Assembly (NCBI GenBank): GCA_023440865.1 | Contig: JAEXRM010000220.1 | Coordinates: 1 to 10,447 of the forward strand | Source of the DNA: Bacillota bacterium | GTDB lineage: Bacteria; Bacillota; Clostridia; DSM-8532 | Length of the DNA stretch: 10,447 bases | Direction of reading: 5' to 3' | Shown: positions 6,132 through 10,447 of the stretch, piece after piece | Layout: each line of letters opens with the position of its first letter | How positions within the stretch are numbered: the stretch's first letter is position 1 | Notes under the pieces: model-generated | Database searches by the model: none | What the model saw: the letters and a program-made list of their open reading frames with translations, nothing else | Told to the model about the DNA's origin: nothing | Translations under genes and position numbers: made by a program

Positions 6132-8309
6132 GTGCAAGACGAAACAAACACGCCCATGCAAGCGTCATCCACACCGGCTGCGAACGTCTCCGACCAACCG
6201 GAGGCACCCGCACGCTCCGGTTCCGCCAGGCGAACCGGGGCATCGAAGCGTCCCGGTTCACGCAAACGGCGCCGCCTGCTGATCTCCCTGCTCGCCTTCG
6301 TGCTTGTGGCGGCGGTGGCCGCCTGGCAGATTCTTCCCCGGATTCTGGCCGGCAGCGAGGAAACCGTCCAGCAGCAGCGTCTCGCCACCGTGACCCGAGG
6401 CGATCTGACCGTCTCCATCACCGGCTCCGCCCCGCTGGAACCGGTCGGCAAGCAGACCATCTCCGCGGAGCTCGACACCACGGTCATCGAGATCCTCGCA
6501 AGGAACGGGGACAGCGTCAAAACCGGCGACATCCTCATGAAGCTGGATACGACCGATGCCGAGCGCGCCCTCGAGGAGGCGGAGGCCAATCTGGCCGATG
6601 CGGCCGGCACCGCCGACACCACGCATGAGAACATCGACTCCCTGATGGTCCGCGCGCCGTTCGACGGTCTCGTCACGGCGGTCAACGCCAGGGAGGGCGA
6701 TGAGGTCTCCGGCAACAACGTCCTGCTGACCCTGACGGATACGGCGCACCTGAAGCTCACCGTGCCGTTCGGCGCCTCCGACAGGGACGCGCTCAAGGTC
6801 GGACGGACCGCAACCCTCACCTTCGCCTCCCTCGACGGCACCGTAGAAGGCACCATCTCCCATGTCGGCGGCAACAGCTACCGCACGGCGGGCGGCAGCC
6901 AGGCTGTGGATGTCGAGGTGTCGGTGGACAATCCGGGCGCGCTGACCGAAGGCATGACGGCGACCGTCGGCCTCGAGTCCGGCGGCATCGCCATCACGGC
7001 ATTGGAGTCCGGCACACTGGCATATGCCAGTGTCCGCGAGCTCAAGTCCGAGGCGGGCGGCACGATCACCAGCCTCAACGCACGCAGGAACCAGGCTGTG
7101 ACCCAGGGCACGCTGCTGGCTGTCCTGGAGAACGACAACCTCGTCAAATCGGCAACCTCCAGCCAGACGCGCATCGAAAGCCTGACCAACAAGGTCGCGG
7201 ACGCCCAGTCCGTGCTTGACGGCTGCATTGTGAAGGCACCGTGCGACGGCATTGTCACCGGCCTGACAAGCACGGTCGGCACCTCGGTGAAGTTCGGCAC
7301 GGCGCTGTGCTCCATCCTGGACGTGTCGACCATGACGATGGAGATTTCCATCGACGAACTGGACATCGGCTCCGTCGCCGAGGGCCAGGAGGTCACCGCA
7401 ACCGTCGACGCCGTATCCGATACGGCCACCAATCCCATCGCCGGCACCGTGGACAGCATCGCCGTCGAGGGCACCTATGCCAACGGAGTCACCACCTTCC
7501 CCGTCACCCTGTCGCTCCAGCCCGACGACCGGCTCAAGAGCGGCATGAACGCCGACGCCTCCATCCTTGTCACGAACAAGCAGGATGTCCTGCTCGTACC
7601 GATCGAGGCCGTCACGACGATCAACGGCAAGCGCTTCGTGTATGTCACCGACACCTCCGCTTCCGCGCAGAACACCTCCGGCGCCGGCATCGGCTTCCCG
7701 GGCGGACAGGTCCCCGAAGGCTTCGATCCGGCCAACTTGCCCGAAGGCTTCGATCCGGCCAACTTGCCCGAAGGTTTCGACCCGAAAAACATGCCCGAGG
7801 GATTCTCGCCGCCATCGGGCGACATGCCCGCAGCGGGCAGTGCATCCGGAAGCACTTCCGGCACAGGCACCTCCGGCAGGCAGGGCCGGACGCGCCCGAG
7901 CGGGTCGGGAACCACCCGGACCGGCTCATCGGGCACCGGCGCCATGGGATTCGGCGCACCGGGCACGGGCACATCCGGATCCGGATGGACCGGTTCCCGC
8001 CCGGATGCGGCCGCATCGGGCAAGACCGGCAAAACGGGCGGCACGACTGGCAACAACTATTATGCCGGTTCCACGCGCATCCAGGTTGAAGTCGGCGCCC
8101 ACAACGAAACCTACATGGAAATCCTCAGCGGGCTTTCCGAAGGCGACCAGGTCGTCCTGCCCGCCCTGACGACATCCTCCACCTCACAGGATGCCGCGGC
8201 TTCCGCCACGGGCGGCATGGGCATCATGGGCGGCATGGGCGGCGGCATGCCCAGCATGGGCGGCGGCGGTCCGCCGGACATGGGCGGCGGCGGCTTCCGA
8301 CCGAACTGA
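6132..8309 (+). CDS. HlyD/MacA-family membrane-fusion adaptor of an ABC exporter (YknX-like), with low-complexity insertion
   Basis: This 725-residue protein is the adaptor that links a MacB-type permease to the outside of the cell. The GTG start was chosen for its near-perfect AGGAGG (6120-6125), 6 nt upstream. A cytoplasmic Arg-rich tail is followed by one membrane helix (about 49-68). Module 1 (about 106-280) has split lipoyl halves (GDSVKTGDIL; APFDGLVTAVNAREGDEV), a short hairpin and a beta-barrel. Module 2 (about 302-480) repeats this pattern (EAGGTITSLNARRNQAV; APCDGIVTGL). The membrane-proximal domain starts at VLLVPIEAVTTINGKRFVYVTD (near 487) and resumes at RIQVEVGAHNETYMEILSGLSEGDQVV (near 648). 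About 140 residues of PEGFDP repeats and Gly/Ser/Thr-rich sequence lie between. The tail (694-725) is Met/Gly-rich. Three cysteines (365, 371, 393) lie in module 2. Typical adaptors are 350-450 residues. The family is clear; the cargo is unknown. Confidence 0.9.
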   Translation: MQDETNTPMQASSTPAANVSDQPEAPARSGSARRTGASKRPGSRKRRRLLISLLAFVLVAAVAAWQILPRILAGSEETVQQQRLATVTRGDLTVSITGSAPLEPVGKQTISAELDTTVIEILARNGDSVKTGDILMKLDTTDAERALEEAEANLADAAGTADTTHENIDSLMVRAPFDGLVTAVNAREGDEVSGNNVLLTLTDTAHLKLTVPFGASDRDALKVGRTATLTFASLDGTVEGTISHVGGNSYRTAGGSQAVDVEVSVDNPGALTEGMTATVGLESGGIAITALESGTLAYASVRELKSEAGGTITSLNARRNQAVTQGTLLAVLENDNLVKSATSSQTRIESLTNKVADAQSVLDGCIVKAPCDGIVTGLTSTVGTSVKFGTALCSILDVSTMTMEISIDELDIGSVAEGQEVTATVDAVSDTATNPIAGTVDSIAVEGTYANGVTTFPVTLSLQPDDRLKSGMNADASILVTNKQDVLLVPIEAVTTINGKRFVYVTDTSASAQNTSGAGIGFPGGQVPEGFDPANLPEGFDPANLPEGFDPKNMPEGFSPPSGDMPAAGSASGSTSGTGTSGRQGRTRPSGSGTTRTGSSGTGAMGFGAPGTGTSGSGWTGSRPDAAASGKTGKTGGTTGNNYYAGSTRIQVEVGAHNETYMEILSGLSEGDQVVLPALTTSSTSQDAAASATGGMGIMGGMGGGMPSMGGGGPPDMGGGGFRPN
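7713..7808 (+). repeat. PEGFDP tandem repeats in the adaptor
   Basis: Three 27-bp units (7713-7739, 7740-7766, 7767-7793) encode PEGFDPANL, PEGFDPANL and PEGFDPKNM, and a fourth partial unit reads PEGFSP. The first two units are identical in DNA, which points to recent duplication; the third has diverged. Repeats of this kind are seen in HlyD-type proteins of Bacillota, but their function is unknown to me. Confidence 0.85.
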
Positions 8310-8325
8310 GGAAGGACGGACAACC

Positions 8326-9003
8326 ATGATACGCGTACAGGACATGTACAAGACCTATTCGATGGGAGAGAGCGCCGTCCATGCATTGAACGGCGTCTCC
8401 CTCCACATCCGCGAGCATGAGTTCGTGGCCATCATCGGTCCGTCGGGCTCGGGCAAGTCCACCCTCATGAACATGCTGGGCTGCCTCGACGTACCCACAT
8501 CGGGCGCATACTGGCTTGACGGCAAGGAGGTGAGCGGCCTGTCGGACAATGCCCTCGCGGACATCCGCAACAACAAGATCGGCTTCATCTTCCAGGGCTT
8601 CAACCTGCTCAAGAAGCTCTCCGCCTGGGAAAACGTCGAGCTGCCGCTCATCTACCAGAACGTGCCCGGCAGGGAACGGCACCGCCGCGCCAAGGAGGCG
8701 CTCGAGAAGGTCGGCCTCGGCGAGCGCATCAACCACACGCCGAACGAGCTGTCGGGCGGCCAGCAGCAGCGTGTGGCCATCGCCCGCGCTTTGGTGACGA
8801 ATCCCCCCCTGCTGCTGGCGGATGAACCGACCGGCAACCTCGATTCGAAATCGGGCATCGACATCATGAACATGCTGCACGACCTGCACGAGGCCGGCAA
8901 CACGCTGGTGGTCATCACGCACGACCAGGGCATCGCGGAAGAGGCCCGGCGCGTCATCCGCATCGCCGACGGACAGATCGTCGAAGACCGGGAGGTGCGA
9001 TGA
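8326..9003 (+). CDS. ABC transporter ATP-binding protein, MacB/LolD/YknY type
   Basis: This 225-residue cytoplasmic ATPase powers the exporter. All nucleotide-binding motifs are intact: Walker A GPSGSGKST (38-46), Q-loop FIFQGFNLL, signature LSGGQQQR (142-149), Walker B LLLADEP with D166 and E167, D-loop GNLDS, and the switch histidine in VVITHD (H199). The wording and length match the LolD/MacB/YknY subfamily, whose members pair with MacB-type permeases. The start follows the adaptor stop by 16 bp, with a GAGGAAGG Shine-Dalgarno (8308-8315) overlapping that stop codon, so the genes are co-transcribed and probably translationally linked. The 3' end overlaps the permease start. Confidence 0.97.
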   Translation: MIRVQDMYKTYSMGESAVHALNGVSLHIREHEFVAIIGPSGSGKSTLMNMLGCLDVPTSGAYWLDGKEVSGLSDNALADIRNNKIGFIFQGFNLLKKLSAWENVELPLIYQNVPGRERHRRAKEALEKVGLGERINHTPNELSGGQQQRVAIARALVTNPPLLLADEPTGNLDSKSGIDIMNMLHDLHEAGNTLVVITHDQGIAEEARRVIRIADGQIVEDREVR

Positions 9004-10184
9004 TGGGACTGTGGCAGGCATGGCGCATGGCCATCAAGAGCATCCGGTCGAACAAGGTGCGCTCCTTCCTGACGATGCTCGGCGTCATCATCGGCGTCGC
9101 CTCCGTCATCACGGCGGTCGCGTTCGCTCAGGGCAGCACCAAGAGCATCACCGATTCCATCGAAAGCATGGGCTCGAACCTCATCACCATCATGATCACG
9201 GGCCGTGGCTCCAACCGCTCGGTCGACTACGACGACCTGAAGGCATTCGCCGACCAGTACCCGGACGCCATCGCCGGCGTGGCCCCCACCGTCAGCTCCA
9301 CCGTCACCGTGAAGGTGGGGACCCAAAGTCTCTCGACCACCACCCTGATGGGCACGACGCCCGATTATGAGCTCATCAAGGATTCCCACGTGCAGGAGGG
9401 CCGGTACCTGCTCGACGTGGACGTGACGTATCGGCAGAAGATCGCCCTGATCGGCACCTATGTCGCGAACGAGCTTTTTCCGGGCGTGGATCCGGTCGGC
9501 CAGAAGATCAAGGTCAACGGAAACGTCCTGACGGTGGTCGGTGTGCTGACCGAGCAGAACGGCAGCCAGGAGTCGACAGAGGACGACTACGTCATCGTGC
9601 CGGTGTCCACCGCCTCCCGGATGCTGCGCAACAGCCAGATCCGCAACTTCATGGTGCAGTCGGTGGACGCCGGGCAGACCGAGTCCGTCATGGCCGTCCT
9701 GGAAAGCTTCCTCAAGGGCAAGTTCGGCTCCGAGAACGCCTACCGCGTCATCAACCAGGCCGACCTCATGGACACGCTCGACAGCATCACCGGCACCATG
9801 ATGATGGTGCTCGGGGGCATCGCCGCCATCTCGCTGCTGGTCGGCGGCATCGGCATCATGAACATCATGCTGGTGTCGGTGACCGAGCGCACGCGGGAAA
9901 TCGGCATCCGCAAGGCCATCGGTGCCAAGCGGCGCAGCATCCTGACCCAGTTCCTGATCGAGGCCATCGTCGTGACCGGCCTCGGCGGCCTGATCGGGGT
10001 CGCCATGGGCATCGGCGCCATCCACTTCGTCATCGGCGGACTCGATCTGGTGCCGGAGGTCTACTCGCTGACCTGGGTTCTCCTGTCCTTCGGCATCTCG
10101 CTGGTGACCGGCATCCTGTTCGGCATGTTCCCCGCCATCAAGGCGTCCAACCTCAATCCCATCGAGGCGCTGCGCTTCGAGTGA
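9000..10184 (+). CDS. MacB-family ABC transporter permease (YknZ-like)
   Basis: This 394-residue protein has the MacB/FtsX topology. TM1 (about 22-43; FLTMLGVIIGVASVITAVAF) is followed by a large extracytoplasmic MacB_PCD domain (about 44-262) and three C-terminal helices near 266-290, 313-340 and 356-380. The conserved cytoplasmic ERTREIGIRKAIGAKR lies between TM2 and TM3, and the protein ends in NPIEALRFE, a typical family terminus. Such permeases do mechanotransmission or export of peptides, toxins or lipoproteins rather than classical channel transport. The start overlaps the ATPase stop (ATGA). A second ATG at 9003 has better spacing from GGGAGG (8990-8995), so the true start may be one codon later. 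Together with the adaptor and ATPase it forms a complete tripartite exporter of the Gram-positive kind. Confidence 0.96.
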   Translation: MMGLWQAWRMAIKSIRSNKVRSFLTMLGVIIGVASVITAVAFAQGSTKSITDSIESMGSNLITIMITGRGSNRSVDYDDLKAFADQYPDAIAGVAPTVSSTVTVKVGTQSLSTTTLMGTTPDYELIKDSHVQEGRYLLDVDVTYRQKIALIGTYVANELFPGVDPVGQKIKVNGNVLTVVGVLTEQNGSQESTEDDYVIVPVSTASRMLRNSQIRNFMVQSVDAGQTESVMAVLESFLKGKFGSENAYRVINQADLMDTLDSITGTMMMVLGGIAAISLLVGGIGIMNIMLVSVTERTREIGIRKAIGAKRRSILTQFLIEAIVVTGLGGLIGVAMGIGAIHFVIGGLDLVPEVYSLTWVLLSFGISLVTGILFGMFPAIKASNLNPIEALRFE

Positions 10185-10245
10185 CCCGGTATTGCAACCC
10201 CCATCCCTTCGAGGCACCGGGTTTCGAGTGCCCCGATGATGCAAC
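10176..10245 (+). repeat. Imperfect 23-bp direct repeat spanning the permease stop codon
   Basis: The segments 10176-10198 and 10223-10245 match at 19 of 23 positions (both begin TTCGAGTG and end TGCAAC) and are 47 bp apart. The first copy includes the permease stop codon. CCCGGT (10185-10190) can also pair with ACCGGG (10216-10221), followed by TTT; this would be at best a weak terminator because the loop is 25 nt. Confidence 0.5.
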
Positions 10246-10266
10246 AGACACATGGAGGTGCCCCTG

Positions 10267-10447
10267 ATGAAAACCCGCACGCACCGCGCCGCCAGGCGCA
10301 TCGCCCTCGTCCTTTCCCTGCTGCTCGCCTTGGGCACGGCAGGCCCCGCCTTCGCCGCCACGACGTATGTGGACGTACCTGAAACGGCGTCCTGGAAGGC
10401 GTCCGTCGACCGTCTCACGCTGCTCGGCATCCTGTCCGGCACCACGT
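10267..10447 (+). CDS. S-layer-homology (SLH) domain protein, 5' part only
   Basis: The first 60 codons are visible. The start ATG at 10267 has GGAGGTG (10254-10260) 6 nt upstream. The N-terminus is a clear Sec signal peptide: the basic MKTRTHRAARR, a hydrophobic core IALVLSLLLALGTAG and an AFA cleavage site. Directly after it, TYVDVPETASWKASVDRLTLLGILSGTT matches the start of an SLH domain (YxDVP, then a helix with aromatic and leucine positions, then LGI-SGT). SLH domains bind pyruvylated secondary cell-wall polymers and anchor proteins to the surface. The gene starts 82 bp after the exporter permease on the same strand and could be read from the same transcript. The rest of the protein, and so its function, is outside the window. 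Confidence 0.85.
   Translation, partial: MKTRTHRAARRIALVLSLLLALGTAGPAFAATTYVDVPETASWKASVDRLTLLGILSGTT

Noticed and set aside
8652..10445. 597-codon minus-strand reading frame opposite the ATPase and permease genes
   Set aside because: It is antisense to two genes with intact motifs. The product is a His/Asp/Gly-rich low-complexity shadow and has no start signal in a sensible place.

Overview
The window looks like chromosomal DNA from a GC-rich Gram-positive bacterium, most likely a high-GC member of the Bacillota (clostridial or paenibacilli-like). The reasons are an S-layer-homology (SLH) surface protein, a secreted M6 metalloprotease with stalk-like repeats and a Pro-Thr linker, an ABC exporter whose adaptor has only short helical hairpins (as in cells with no outer-membrane TolC partner), strong GGAGG-type ribosome binding sites and TATAAT-like promoters. 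The genus cannot be fixed from the sequence alone. No tRNA, rRNA, CRISPR array, insertion sequence or phage gene was seen.

Left part, all on the minus strand: prfA (release factor 1, 5783-4704), an MFS transporter (4445-3105) and a large secreted M6 metalloprotease (starts at 2884 and runs off the left edge). The three genes seem to be separate transcription units. Each has its own leader, an intrinsic terminator follows the MFS gene, and the protease has its own TATAAT promoter. That promoter is followed almost at once by a second intrinsic-terminator hairpin inside the protease leader, so the protease may be controlled by attenuation or antitermination.

Right part, plus strand, divergent from prfA: a three-gene MacAB/YknXYZ-type exporter. 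It consists of a membrane-anchored HlyD-like adaptor (GTG start at 6132), an ATPase (8326-9003) and a MacB-family permease (9000-10184, 4-bp overlap with the ATPase gene). It is followed by the start of an SLH-domain protein (10267 onward, cut by the right edge). The adaptor is unusually long: it has two lipoyl/beta-barrel modules, a PEGFDP repeat and Gly/Ser/Thr-rich insertion that splits its membrane-proximal domain, and a Met/Gly-rich tail.

The theme of the window is the cell envelope: an exporter, an S-layer-anchored protein and a surface or secreted protease, with the housekeeping gene prfA between them. No clearly new multi-gene system is visible. The points most worth a second look are the terminator inside the protease leader, the unusual adaptor architecture, and a motif shared by the two divergent promoters.
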